Origin: an uncultured Clostridia bacterium
GTDB taxonomy: Bacteria; Bacillota; Clostridia; Oscillospirales; Ruminococcaceae
Direction: 5' to 3'
NCBI GenBank assembly: GCA_944387885.1
Contig: CALXGR010000016.1
Span: 1-44,782, forward strand
Length of the DNA stretch: 44,782 bases
Shown: positions 10,701 to 21,176 of the stretch, piece by piece
Layout: each line of letters starts with the position of its first letter
Numbering within the stretch: the stretch's first letter is position 1
The notes under the pieces: model-generated
The model's input: only the letters and a program-made list of their open reading frames with translations
What the model was told of the DNA's origin: nothing
The model's database searches: none
Translations under genes and position numbers: made by a program

Positions 10701-13700
10701 ACCGCCCAAGAACCAGGTATCATACAGGGTGAACACATTCCGGGTAACGCCTGTGGGGTAGTTCTCCCCCATGAATCCGCCGGCGTAATTCTTCATAAGC
10801 ATGACCCCGGCGCCGTTTTTCCCGTACATATAGCCATTTTCCACCAGACCGTTATTGTATCGGACACCGCCGCCTACAGCATTCTCCTGAATTGTAAGGT
10901 CGCCCCCCAGTTCAAGGATGAAATTCCGAAGGACACCGCCCCTTTCAACTGCATACGCCAGCAGGCTGCTACCATTTTGGTAGAGTGTAACCTTTCCCTG
11001 GGTGCGGACGATATAATTTTCTACAGTACCATAGATATTGCCTATAGGTCCATTTTTCACCGTGGTAGCGGCACCGAAATCATACACCAGATTCCGCACC
11101 ACCCCACCGCTCTGAACGGTATTGATAAGATAGGTATCTACCCCAGAACGTGTGACCACATGGCCCTGGAAATCAATGGTTCCCCACAGATAGTCCACAG
11201 TTGTGCTTATGTAGTGGTCAAAGTCCTCCACCACCAGATAGTTGGCAAAGGGATTCTGTCTCACCTGCAGCAGGTCACGCTGATTCCGGATGACAAAGTA
11301 GGCCCCGTCGGTCTGGAAAGCGGTGCTGTCCAGAGTCACCTCGTTACCCTGGTAGGTAGCTTTAAGTATCAGCTGGTAAGGCCGGTTAGCCGGCAGGCCC
11401 GAGATAACTTTGGCTGCATCCTCCGGATTCAGCTCATATTTGTTATCCCCATCCTGGTCCTGCAGGGGCAGCTTCCAGGTCTGGCTCAGCTCCCACTGGG
11501 TCGCAGAGAGGGTATCGCCCATGTACAGTTCCAGGGTAACGGTGGGGTCCTGGCCTTCCGGCAGACCCACCGTCAGATAGCCATTGTTATCCGTCACGGA
11601 AAGGGTAGTGGAAACGGTATAGCCCTCCTCCGGAGCAGCATCTGCCACCAGGAAAAGCTCATAGTTTTGATTGTTTTTCCAGTAGGTAAACCGGACATAG
11701 CCTACCCCTTCGGGAATGGTGATGACCTGGTTTTTGCGGTTTCGCACATACCCCATATAGCCGCCGGTCTCGGTATACAGGCACATGGAATACTCTGACC
11801 CTGCACCGTCGTTGCTGGTCCAGAAGCAGAGCTGACCCGGTTCAACGGGAACCATATCAGTCACTTTATAGTTTACATTGTCTACTGTTTTGCCGGTGTT
11901 TGTATCAATACTTTTTCCTTCCTCATAGGTCACCCCCTGGAGCAAATCATTTTTGGCAGCTGTGTAACCGTATACCTCCAGGCCCCATTGAAGAGCGCCC
12001 TCCTCTGTAACCGGGATCATCAGAGTAAAGGTGACCGCCCCATCCGGAACTACAAAAATAGCGTCGCCACCGGTACCGAAGTAGGAATCCTGCTCATGGC
12101 TGTTTTGAGTCACCAACTTTCCTTCACTATTATAGAATTTAGGAATGACATTGTAGAGTCCCGGGTTTGCATTGTACCAGGTAAAATGGTCCTCTTCCAG
12201 CTGGAGGAAAGTGATGCCCTCCGGAATTTCAAATTTCTGGGTAGTGTATGTATCCTTGTAATAACCTTGCGGTATCCACTCGCCGCTTTCGATCTGGGCA
12301 CGCACTTCCTCCCCGGTCATCTGAACCACCGGGTTCCGGGCCTGGCTGGTGGAAGCATACTCTATGCTCTCAATATTGATATCACCATTCAGGCTGCTTC
12401 CGCCCTCTACAATATAGCTCCAAAGGAGGTAGTTGGTCTCGTAGTTGGAGAAGCCCTCGGAGTCGTTATATGCCGCAGCCACAAACTTCAGCTCATACTC
12501 GGCCCCTTCAATGATGCCGTCAAAGGTGATGGTCTGGGTCTCACCGTTCTCCTTGGTGTCCGCATACATCTTTTCCATGTCCAGGAGGGTCCCGTTGTAA
12601 TACAGGTAGACATAAACCAGTCCGTCTTCCTGAACCGTACCATCCGGGTCATAGATATGGGCATCGATGAGGCTCAAAATGTCGCCTGCAGCAAACAGGT
12701 CGTTGTACTGCAGCTTGGGCCGGATCTTTTTGGTGGTGAAGGAGCCGGTGGAAAGGGTGGTGGGAATCTGGTATTCCTCGCCGCTCTTGATGACCACAGA
12801 CTGAATCTGCACATTATACCGTGTGGAAGTCTGCAATACCGCAGGCACATCCACTCTGATCCGGGCGGGAGTAGTGTACTGGATGTTTTCCGCATCCGGA
12901 TTTACCACCTTGGGAGACAAGGCTTCCCAGGGAGTATAGGTCTCAAACAGGCTCTTGTCTGCCACCAGCATAATGGCCGGAGTCAGGGCATCCCCCTTCT
13001 GCAGGACCAATGCTCCCAGGGTATCGTCATAGTACCAGCTTCCATCTGCCTCGCCCTCACTGGTGGGACGGTTCAGTTCTTCCATGGACAGCGCACAGCT
13101 TACAGCCGGGGTTTTGCTGCCCTCCTTGGTGATATTGATACGATACTCGTCCACCAGCGGCAGAATATCCAGGGTGGTCTTGCTGGTCATGGTGGCATTC
13201 AGGGTCATGCTGGTGTCCGCAAGATTGGCCACACTGGTGCTGAAATTCACCAGACCGGAAGACAAGGAGGCCGTATAAATACGGGCATAACCCATCTGTA
13301 CATCCCGCTGCACCGGCAGGGAGGGAGAAGTCACTCCATCCGGCTGGGAAGCGTACATGCCGGTCACAATAAACTGATAAGTCCGGGCAAAGGCAAGGCT
13401 GTCAATGGTAAAGGTGTAACTCTTTCCATCCTCCGGCTCCGCCAGGGTGAGGGTCTTGCTCTGGCTGTCTCCAAAGGGAGTGCCATCCTCAAAGGTGCCC
13501 GTAAGGACTGCTGCCTGGCCGTTGGTGTCCTGAGCGGTCAGGGTGAGAGGCAGACTGACCCCATCCTCCTGTGCCAGTGCTCCATCCGGATCGCTGACTT
13601 TCAGGGTAAGGGTGAGCTTATCGGTCACATTGGCGGTTTCAATAATTTCCACCTTGGGCAGGACCTTGGCTGTGTAAGCATCAAAAGGCTGGGCACTGTC

Positions 13701-15746
13701 GGTACCGTTGACCAGCAGGGGAAGCTCGTTGCCATACCGGTCCCGCAGGACTGCCTGGACCGAGTATCTCTGGTTGGACTTCAACTTGGGCATGCTGGAA
13801 GTAAAGGTGGTGCCGCCCTCCTGCTGGGCACGGGTCAGCACGGTGGAGCTCATTACAAGTTCCACCGTATCCTCCCCGGTGGGGTCACCGTTCTGGTCCA
13901 GGGGAGTACACCTCAGCAAAATGCGGTTGGCGTAGGGCAGCATATTCTTCTTGAAGTTTTCGAAGCTCTCGTCTTCCGCAGAGTAGTCCGTAGTATTGGT
14001 CAGGGTAAAGTCATTTACCTGGATTGCATCAGAATGCTCTGCAAAAAGCAGTTCCCAATCCGCTGCAATAGGGTACACTCCTCCCTCTTCAATGGAGGGG
14101 GTATGCACCTTGATAAAGTCAGAATAATAGGTCTTCCGGACGCGAACTTCAATAAACTCGCCCGGATTATCCGGATCTTCCATCTTTTCCTCTGCAATAT
14201 AGGTATAAGAGTACTGGAGATAAAGATCCGTATCAGGAGACACGGGAGAAAGATTCAGGGTCTGGGCGGAGGTATAGGATTTCCGCAGCAAGGCGCTGCG
14301 GCCTTCCTCTGCCCGGAAGATGGGGAAGCCTTCCTCGGTGGTGCCCACCTGCTCGGCATTTTCTTCCCCGCCTTTAAGCTCCTTATATGCGGTGATCCGC
14401 ACACCCTTGGAGATGGTGCCCGACGGGTCATCAATCTGAAGCTGCATATTGACGGCATAGCTCCAGGGGTCCAGATTCAGCAGCTGCACCTCGGGAGGTG
14501 TATAGGGGACAGGCTGGCCGGAGCCGCCGCCTTCGCCGCTGCCGTCTTCGGAACCGCTCTCGCCGCCCTCGCCGGGTTCGCCCCCTTCACCGGGTTCAGT
14601 GGGTTCGCCGGGGTTTTCTCCTTCGCCATCGCCGCCTTCACCCCCATCACCGGGTTCGCCGCCGCCACCGGGCTGTTCAGGGTCTACGGGTGTTTCCGGG
14701 GTCTCCCCGCCGCCTTCGCTGCCGCCGTGGTCGGAACCGCCTTCCCCTCCGGGGCCGGTATCTCCGCCGGTAGCGCTGCCGCCGGAACCGCCGTGTGCTT
14801 CGTCAGCAGGTCCGCCGGAAGCGGTGGAATCGGTTTCCGGGTCAGCGCCGTTGCCTTCTGCGCCTTCCTGGCGGAGAGAAGAGCCTCCGGTAGCAGGGAT
14901 CTTCTGGCCCTGCTCCTCCGAATCTGCTCCGCCCTGGTTGGCATCCTCAGCCTGGCCTGCAAGATCAGAGCCGCTGCCCTTTCCGCCGTTGTCCTGACCG
15001 GCCAGAATCTCCTGGGCCTGGTTCAGCTCATCGGTGGGGTCTTTTCCATCCTCCAGCTTTCCGATGGCATCACTGATCAGCCCCAATGCTTTCAGCAGTG
15101 AGGCATAGTCATATTCATGGCTGCCGATCCGCAGAACGGCATCAAATACTTCGTCGGCCTGGCCAAACTCCATTGCGCTCCCGTTGGGAGAGTACCAGCG
15201 CAGGGCATTTTCGCCCAGCATAAGTACACTGTTGGCCGGGATATCATAGGTGTCCAGCTTGGTGATAAACTGGGCATTCTGTGCATTGATGTAAAGACCG
15301 TTCTGGAGCTGGAGGAGAATAAACTCCTCAATATCAGCCTGGGTACGGTCTGCGTTATATGTAGTGCCGCCGGTAAGGTAAAGTCCCTCGAAGGTACGCA
15401 GCACCTCTACATCCGCTGTGATCAGCCAATTTTCATCGTCCAGGAAGCGCAGGCCTGCACCTCCGCTGATCCACATGGGGTAATCCACATCCACGGCTTT
15501 CCGATCGTCGCCCACATAAAAACGGCCGAAAGAGGTGTAGATAACATCTTCGCTGCCCACTGAGACAAGGGCAATGGGGTCCCCTTTCTTTCCACTATTC
15601 AGCGCCTGGGAAAGCCCGGAGGATGCCGGCATCATCATGCCGTCGTCCACTGCCGCTGCAAAACTTCTGGATGCGCCCAGCACTGCCACCACAAACACGG
15701 CTATAACCAGTATGGCAACAATAAAAAACGCTCTGACTTTCTTCAT
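4734..15746 (-). CDS. Giant surface protein, 3,670 aa, hydrophobic segments at both ends
   Basis: One uninterrupted frame with ATG at 15746 and GGGAGG 5-6 nt upstream. Layout: N-terminal hydrophobic segment (about 7-24; anchor or signal peptide, as an Ala-rich possible cleavage region follows); a head region (about 30-230) resembling those of three other proteins in this operon; a Gly/Glu/Pro/Asp-rich flexible linker (about 250-418); Ig/FN3-like beta modules (about 420-1470); beta-helix sections (about 1480-2950) with some 16 GLUG-type turns such as VGGLAGQ; a mixed beta region; a second Gly/Asp/Gln-rich linker (about 3410-3500); and a C-terminal membrane segment (about 3640-3661) with a basic tail. 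There is no LPXTG. If the first segment is not cleaved, the whole protein is an extracellular loop tied to the membrane at both ends. Last gene of the operon, ending at a strong terminator. Probable role: adhesin or mechanical element worked by the F1-like motor (inference). Confidence 0.92.
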   Translation of the reverse strand: MKKVRAFFIVAILVIAVFVVAVLGASRSFAAAVDDGMMMPASSGLSQALNSGKKGDPIALVSVGSEDVIYTSFGRFYVGDDRKAVDVDYPMWISGGAGLRFLDDENWLITADVEVLRTFEGLYLTGGTTYNADRTQADIEEFILLQLQNGLYINAQNAQFITKLDTYDIPANSVLMLGENALRWYSPNGSAMEFGQADEVFDAVLRIGSHEYDYASLLKALGLISDAIGKLEDGKDPTDELNQAQEILAGQDNGGKGSGSDLAGQAEDANQGGADSEEQGQKIPATGGSSLRQEGAEGNGADPETDSTASGGPADEAHGGSGGSATGGDTGPGGEGGSDHGGSEGGGETPETPVDPEQPGGGGEPGDGGEGGDGEGENPGEPTEPGEGGEPGEGGESGSEDGSGEGGGSGQPVPYTPPEVQLLNLDPWSYAVNMQLQIDDPSGTISKGVRITAYKELKGGEENAEQVGTTEEGFPIFRAEEGRSALLRKSYTSAQTLNLSPVSPDTDLYLQYSYTYIAEEKMEDPDNPGEFIEVRVRKTYYSDFIKVHTPSIEEGGVYPIAADWELLFAEHSDAIQVNDFTLTNTTDYSAEDESFENFKKNMLPYANRILLRCTPLDQNGDPTGEDTVELVMSSTVLTRAQQEGGTTFTSSMPKLKSNQRYSVQAVLRDRYGNELPLLVNGTDSAQPFDAYTAKVLPKVEIIETANVTDKLTLTLKVSDPDGALAQEDGVSLPLTLTAQDTNGQAAVLTGTFEDGTPFGDSQSKTLTLAEPEDGKSYTFTIDSLAFARTYQFIVTGMYASQPDGVTSPSLPVQRDVQMGYARIYTASLSSGLVNFSTSVANLADTSMTLNATMTSKTTLDILPLVDEYRINITKEGSKTPAVSCALSMEELNRPTSEGEADGSWYYDDTLGALVLQKGDALTPAIMLVADKSLFETYTPWEALSPKVVNPDAENIQYTTPARIRVDVPAVLQTSTRYNVQIQSVVIKSGEEYQIPTTLSTGSFTTKKIRPKLQYNDLFAAGDILSLIDAHIYDPDGTVQEDGLVYVYLYYNGTLLDMEKMYADTKENGETQTITFDGIIEGAEYELKFVAAAYNDSEGFSNYETNYLLWSYIVEGGSSLNGDINIESIEYASTSQARNPVVQMTGEEVRAQIESGEWIPQGYYKDTYTTQKFEIPEGITFLQLEEDHFTWYNANPGLYNVIPKFYNSEGKLVTQNSHEQDSYFGTGGDAIFVVPDGAVTFTLMIPVTEEGALQWGLEVYGYTAAKNDLLQGVTYEEGKSIDTNTGKTVDNVNYKVTDMVPVEPGQLCFWTSNDGAGSEYSMCLYTETGGYMGYVRNRKNQVITIPEGVGYVRFTYWKNNQNYELFLVADAAPEEGYTVSTTLSVTDNNGYLTVGLPEGQDPTVTLELYMGDTLSATQWELSQTWKLPLQDQDGDNKYELNPEDAAKVISGLPANRPYQLILKATYQGNEVTLDSTAFQTDGAYFVIRNQRDLLQVRQNPFANYLVVEDFDHYISTTVDYLWGTIDFQGHVVTRSGVDTYLINTVQSGGVVRNLVYDFGAATTVKNGPIGNIYGTVENYIVRTQGKVTLYQNGSSLLAYAVERGGVLRNFILELGGDLTIQENAVGGGVRYNNGLVENGYMYGKNGAGVMLMKNYAGGFMGENYPTGVTRNVFTLYDTWFLGGAESTAGAVAVYSHYDYSNSYHVGDFYQYVSDKSTVSPMAQERVFYHSANSAKNHDVYYISLNSYAARTSWLKSSKPATLYDEEWQQSILGEGFDTSTIQVGFYPRLNLSTVMQKYQNYIPLPVLGDSEPQILSDSWASGDSEFISNEGGNVSFILNNPRNATITGFTAAGLKFTIQSQKPLGDGLYEVIAYAAVDGEKPQYLSAYTITEMQYTAGSSSMTSYPNYKTTGFEFWKTVSNASEWSNINDHMNWNYRLTSDIDFKADPITPAALILDGRKTSLTSGGSNFTGKLDGDGHTISNISLENLAQPWVIYNMSGGTSEVRNLTVQGLTIKAAGTVTSSMAGFVRNLNSGGLVNVHLRDVSISGTGYVGGLAGQVEYGSVQECSVADAVINDGTGAHPARVGGLVGYMYSYKLDRCYTRNVDIQVISSPVVEGVGGLVGYDARVPITNCYAQGTIQANGGVTGGIFGFNSETYGYTDHVWADVDITATGDQVGGFVGRTTGRHRGGIVFGNILTTGEKVNRVNGEAYGTSVSGQYLNVYAYEGQTVNNLPAEDVSDARGLADAQDLTSKNFWADVAGMGDSFDYSQLTLEQPGMPLILREDGTLVEGQIWIELPGQAEPPTLRITQAGYLPGQNYPFQLSGELEHPGYTSEEIIALLQTASATGSITIDGIDISESQQQLKNVQISFNKSAESEEATTFSILIKEDLEIFTKRLDVYTLTVAYQTADGRSWSLNGTVDFGQPLYWEVLDLTTWRNLMRGGHADTGENFRITGRIDFLGNAQNVQEVGLKIGNLEGQGDEAGFYNLIYTPNPTMGTPWMENVYGNISGLTFQNFSVDYSAVAAARGVSGVIVSVNDITDCDFQDIRLFANRNTNKRFGFFGQINGNVLDVGVNALEISIPSSEYGGSYVGGLAGQIQGSFNNVTGENITINAQLANYVGSLFGAGVHIVAPGTSSAVLRHIEVTGNAGVGGLAYQVHALSSATLEDFKVTASSTVGGLTGHAYVGDKQNITVREGTVTSTTTTVGQYYAGGVFGSMGYSYSKLNNVLVENVQVTGNNIVGGLAGQLDNRSMDNIQIIGCTITNPSAMPTTPPAQEYYLSAGALAGINPSRDSRTVKNVTVRDTTVTGPYNVGGLIGMNYINGSSVVFQNVYVAEDVVVNCTGENAGGILGRGYLFELSNVACGAQVHATGNVAGGIVGKMERNENYATDAKFSNVYFSGEVYAGNYAGGIIGQLNDRNYQILPENLSGVVMTGSVRSAGDRSSLWANALSTYAPAGDGTVMIWDEATLNGQTAKAIKEGQEATVTDTFLYPEKGGLASGNSFAQPQFYTGLGFADTAWDLKALENEGNRYMPFLLGSDGARLPDTDSYQGEEVGILLPQPGAEPAKVVLYATGADSFTLDLTNFQSQDGSGATITVQLGDGTAGTYTTDANGSISFATDFQTPVTVTVDGVPTAFTSQDMQALRRNVMTYDGLWYYLDGEGKVIHGSSTGERGVLQGIDETDTPVHLWQGKILCQAGDGSWAVYTLKKDIAGSVAAADRTAAAVNDTKPEAVPLYSYTYTGNSQLTAVRVFHEYTMFGSQRADVRLFDLGGTAYVVSPRQNVVADGMLLSRKASITGSYTNYYALLQKDGVLVDNRNNMKLNGLPMTGIVQISNNFGYSGNVAVIRYAGEDNSANVVVVDYSNGNIITDTRPAMTALLSYAKVSMDGIMDSFGTHVSDSFLESEASLGTGSGQAQAPEDLGGDGTGGDAENQLEGDTVLGTGEPDGTGNDPNGTGDELDGAGDQTDGTAQQPGQGDSAQDQGQYEYIPGQGLSLNGTPVAEEGTYTYQPGEGLYKDGVLAYAQVGQPQGDNQAVVMAPAGAPAQGTTPADGTGAGQGSDLQALLTALGSQVVVYSEETGRYETVETTALLGMKEESPAQEVPEETQPEQPEQEPAEDDFTVNDADFGQKLTASERNGFVLLGVISVTALAALIILYFRYTGKKHKDR

Positions 15747-15845
15747 GGAAACCTCCCGGAAACGCCCTAACCGGCTTTGAAATCAATGTCCGTTACTCGC
15801 CCAAAGGTGAAGAGAGCCATACGCCGCAGCGACAGCCCCGGACTG

Positions 15846-16685
15846 TTATTTCAGCCCGTCCAACAGATCGGGCCGTGTAAAGAGCAGCACTTTTGTGCCG
15901 TCCTGTAATGTCAGCGAATCCTCCAGCAGAGACACGGTATAATCCCCGGACACGGCCTTGGCCCTCACCGCCCCGGTGGGAGGCTCCATGGTCATGGTGC
16001 CGTCGGCCCGGTTATATACCATTACATCGTTCTGATAATCCGCAATAACATAAGACATGGCTCCCAGCTCCAGCTGGTAGCCGTTGAATTCCAGGGTCAC
16101 CGGCTCCAGGAAGAGATAGGTGTCCTGTCCATCATACATAAAGCCTCGGGTAAGAGAGGTCTCTCTCCCTCCCGAAACGGCGGTAACTGTGCCGTTATCC
16201 AGATAATCCAGCTCCGTGAAGCATTCCGCCCGCACGGCTGTGACGCTTCCGGATGCGTAGTAGACCATGGGCTGGGGAAGCACCACCGTCTGCCGGTCCT
16301 CATAGTACACAGGCAGGCTGCTCATTTCCCCTTCCAGCTGGCTCCCCTTCATTTCGGTCACGCCTTCCGCATTTCTGCTCAGCCGGGTGCCGTCTGCCAG
16401 AGGAGTCTGCTGTCCGGCATAATATCGGTATGCCGTTCCGTTTATGGTGTAGCTGCCCGCCATCTGTGCAAACTGCACCATGAGCAGCGCAGCCAATATC
16501 ACTATATCCGCAGGAATAATGATCATGAGAATATTCCTGATCCTGCGTTTTTTCCGCCGTTCCAGAGCCTTGGCTCCACCGATTTTCTCTTTGAGCTGTG
16601 CATCTGTCTCCGGAGGTGCCTGGGGCACACGGCGGACGGGAGGCCGGCGGGTATCTCCCGTTTCCCGAATCTCTTTAGTCTTCAA
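15846..16685 (-). CDS. Single-span 'head-only' surface protein, 279 aa
   Basis: The start is a TTG at 16685 with AAGGAG about 9 nt upstream, overlapping the end of the preceding gene by 11 bp. About 47 N-terminal residues are cytosolic, charged and Pro/Arg-rich ('RRKKRRIR' just before the membrane). One transmembrane helix (about 48-70) follows, then about 205 extracellular residues rich in beta strands. The outer part resembles the N-terminal heads of the 3,670-, 2,131- and 540-residue proteins (a 'YDGQDTYLFLE' strand matched by 'LADRRYLITYDE', 'LSDDRYMVQSSE' and 'LDDENWLITAD' in the others), but there is no stalk or repeat region. I infer that the head domain is the common membrane-proximal unit and that this protein is its minimal version, perhaps an adaptor between the motor and the giants. 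The relationship needs a profile comparison to prove. No known function. Confidence 0.85.
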   Translation of the reverse strand: MKTKEIRETGDTRRPPVRRVPQAPPETDAQLKEKIGGAKALERRKKRRIRNILMIIIPADIVILAALLMVQFAQMAGSYTINGTAYRYYAGQQTPLADGTRLSRNAEGVTEMKGSQLEGEMSSLPVYYEDRQTVVLPQPMVYYASGSVTAVRAECFTELDYLDNGTVTAVSGGRETSLTRGFMYDGQDTYLFLEPVTLEFNGYQLELGAMSYVIADYQNDVMVYNRADGTMTMEPPTGAVRAKAVSGDYTVSLLEDSLTLQDGTKVLLFTRPDLLDGLK

Positions 16686-17217
16686 TTAGGATTCTCCTTC
16701 CATTGGAAATCACATTCAGCTCGGTCAGGAACAGGTAGACCCCATACAGCGCCAAAAACAGGCTGATGAGGATATACACCACTACAAACCCTGCCCCGGG
16801 GTGAAAATCCCGGATATATCCGCAGACCACATTGGCTGCGCCCAATCCCACCAGTTCCATCAGGCAGCCCAGCAGGTTGGCCGGAATCCCTTTCGGAGAG
16901 CGGATCTGGATGGAAAAAAGAAGGCTGGGAATCAGAATCACCAGGTAATGAATCCCTTCCAGCTTTTGGAAGGCGATCAAATAAGACAAAAGCAGGCTCA
17001 GTTTGACCCAGGCCGAACCTAGCCGGACACAGTCATATTTCCCGAGCCCGTAAAACAGTCCCAGCCACCGGAAAGCCGGACGGTCAAACCAAAGGCCGCG
17101 GCTCAGCAAGAGCAGCGCGGCCAGCAGGGCGCAGGTAGACACCCCTACCGCCCCCAAAAAGGGCAGCAAGGGCTGCGCGGCATAAAATATCCGCAGCGCC
17201 AATTCCTGAAATGTCAT
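16675..17217 (-). CDS. Polytopic membrane protein of the motor operon, 180 aa, unknown family
   Basis: ATG at 17217 with GAGGTG 8 nt upstream, 22 bp after the epsilon-like gene. About five hydrophobic segments are visible (about 17-39, 66-84, 88-104, 112-134, 141-164). A glutamate (Glu121) sits inside the fourth and an arginine (Arg136) at its end. I do not recognise the family. It is not an AtpB a subunit: that protein is larger and has a conserved Arg in a characteristic penultimate helix with Asn/His neighbours, none of which I can find. Its place, tightly linked to the F1-like genes and overlapping the head-only gene, makes it the best candidate for the membrane part that holds or couples the rotor in place of an a subunit. 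That role is inference. Confidence 0.8.
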   Translation of the reverse strand: MTFQELALRIFYAAQPLLPFLGAVGVSTCALLAALLLLSRGLWFDRPAFRWLGLFYGLGKYDCVRLGSAWVKLSLLLSYLIAFQKLEGIHYLVILIPSLLFSIQIRSPKGIPANLLGCLMELVGLGAANVVCGYIRDFHPGAGFVVVYILISLFLALYGVYLFLTELNVISNGRRILIED

Positions 17218-17239
17218 CCTTCCTGCACCTCACTTACCT

Positions 17240-17578
17240 TCAATCCGTTTCGGTTTCATCATCCGCCGGCGGCATTTCCTTCTGGTCATCCTGCTCACGC
17301 TCGATCAAAAGGGTGAATTCGTTGTGCTGATGTTTGTAGAATCCTTTGATCCCGTCGTAGGCGATTTCTCCCTCGGTGGTGATGATGACGATACTGCCGT
17401 CGATTCTGCCCAGCGTGGGAAGATAGTCTTCCATGATCAGCATACGGTTGTGCCGGTCGATTACCCGCACGCCTCTTACTCCGCTGATCACCCGCAGGCC
17501 ATTTTCCTCATCGATGACACGGGCATGAATCCTTCCCCGCTGCTGCTCAACGATGGACGGCTTTTTCTCTTTCGCCAT
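17240..17578 (-). CDS. F1-like epsilon subunit lacking the C-terminal helical domain, 112 aa
   Basis: ATG at 17578 with GGGAGG 7-8 nt upstream, 13 bp after the beta-like gene. The core (about 15-92) reads as the epsilon N-terminal beta-sandwich, with 'ISGVRGVRVIDRHN' where normal epsilon has its 'gveG.v.vlpgHa' turn, followed by 'LPTLGRIDGSIVI' and 'NEFTLLIE'. The normal protein is about 135-140 residues and ends in two helices that inhibit ATP hydrolysis. Here they are replaced by a short acidic tail (about 93-112, ending DDETETD). In F-type enzymes epsilon sits on gamma and contacts the c ring, so a sandwich-only version would keep the structural role while losing autoinhibition, which suits an enzyme that only hydrolyses ATP. 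Assignment rests on pattern plus position after beta, as in ordinary atp operons. Confidence 0.75.
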   Translation of the reverse strand: MAKEKKPSIVEQQRGRIHARVIDEENGLRVISGVRGVRVIDRHNRMLIMEDYLPTLGRIDGSIVIITTEGEIAYDGIKGFYKHQHNEFTLLIEREQDDQKEMPPADDETETD

Positions 17579-17591
17579 TTCGGGTCCTCCC

Positions 17592-19847
<2,256 letters not shown>

Positions 19848-19851
<4 letters not shown>

Positions 19852-21176
19852 TCTCTCTCCCCCTGTTGGATCTGGCTGGCAGCCGCCAGCATCTGATCCG
19901 GTGTACGGCCGGCAAACTTGGGCTGGCAGAGCATCTGCAGGATCTTTGCGCCCCTGCGCATGGTTCTGCGCAGATTCTCGCCCATCTCGTCTGCATTGGC
20001 CAGCTCAAAGACCTCCCGCTGTTCCAGGTAGGCCAGCAGCTCCCGCCGCAGAGGCGGGCCGGCTTTCTTCATGGCCGGGCTCTGAACTGCGCCGCCCAGA
20101 CGGGAAACGGACAGGCCGTAGTTGATGGCAGGCTTTTGCCCTTTTTCAAAGTTTTTGGCAGACAGCACGATCTGTCCGTCGGTGATGGAGATGATGTTGG
20201 TGGAAATATAGTCGGTAATATCCCCGCCTTTGGTTTCACAGATAGGCAGGATAGTAATGGAACCGCCGTTCTTATGCTGGCAGCCCAGCTCCAGCATACG
20301 GGAATGGCTGTAGAAAATATCCGGGGGATAAGCATCACGGCCGGGAGTCTTTCCCATAAGAAGGGCAAGTTCACGGCAGACATCTGCGTGGCGCTTCAGG
20401 TCATCGATGGCCACCAGCACATCATACCGCTGTTCAAGGTAGTACCGGGCAATGGAAAGGGCCGCATAGGGAGTATTCCGGAGCACAGGAGCCGGGTCGT
20501 CATTAAAGGCGGCCACGATCACGGTGTAAACCATGGCGCCCCGGGCCAGCAGCTGGCTGTAAATATCCTTGATTTCCTTTTTGGTCTTGCCCACCGCCAC
20601 ATAGATGCAGAGGACATTGGCCCCTGCCTGGTTGCAGATGGTGTCCAATGTGATCTGGGTTTTTCCGGTTTTCTTATCACCGATGATCAGCTGGCGCTGG
20701 CCCCGGCCGATGGGATACATCAGGTCAATGCCGGTGATTCCGGTGAGAAGAGGCCGGTTGACGGTGGTCCGGTCCATAATGGGGATGGGAGCGGTTTCCA
20801 AAGGCAGTTCCTTCAACTCATCCATCCGCTTTCCTACCAGCCGGTCCACGCCGGACAGGTCAATGACATGGCCCAGGGAGTTGGGGGAATACTGGACAGT
20901 ATATTCCCGTCCGGTAGCCACTACCTGGTCTCCAATATGTACCTTCCCGGTGACCCGGGTCAGCGCCACCAGAACACAGTCCTGACGGATGGCATCAATG
21001 TAACCTTCGGCCTTGTCTCCCACGGTCACCCGCTCAAAATATGCGGCGCCTTCCAACCCTGTTACTTCCAGGATATATTCCCGCACAAGCCGTACATGGC
21101 CGGTGGCAAAGGCATTGGCGCCCTTTTTGATATCTGCAATTTTCTGCTCCAGGACAGTATCAATGGTGCTGTTCAT
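19848..21176 (-). CDS. F1-like alpha subunit, C-terminally short, 442 aa
   Basis: Homologue of AtpA. P-loop GDKKTGKT (166-173, usually GDRQTGKT), Walker B region 'VLVAIDDL' (253-260), 'PGRDAYPPDIFYSHSRMLE' and 'INYGLSVSRLGGAVQ', which carries the arginine finger (Arg359) that completes the catalytic site on beta. That rules out a degenerate alpha. The N-terminal helix that binds delta in normal enzymes is partly kept. The protein is about 60 residues shorter than usual and stops within the C-terminal helical domain. The ATG follows the b/delta stop codon directly (no spacer), and the 3' end overlaps gamma by 4 bp, so translation of b/delta-alpha-gamma is likely coupled. Cytoplasmic. Confidence 0.95.
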
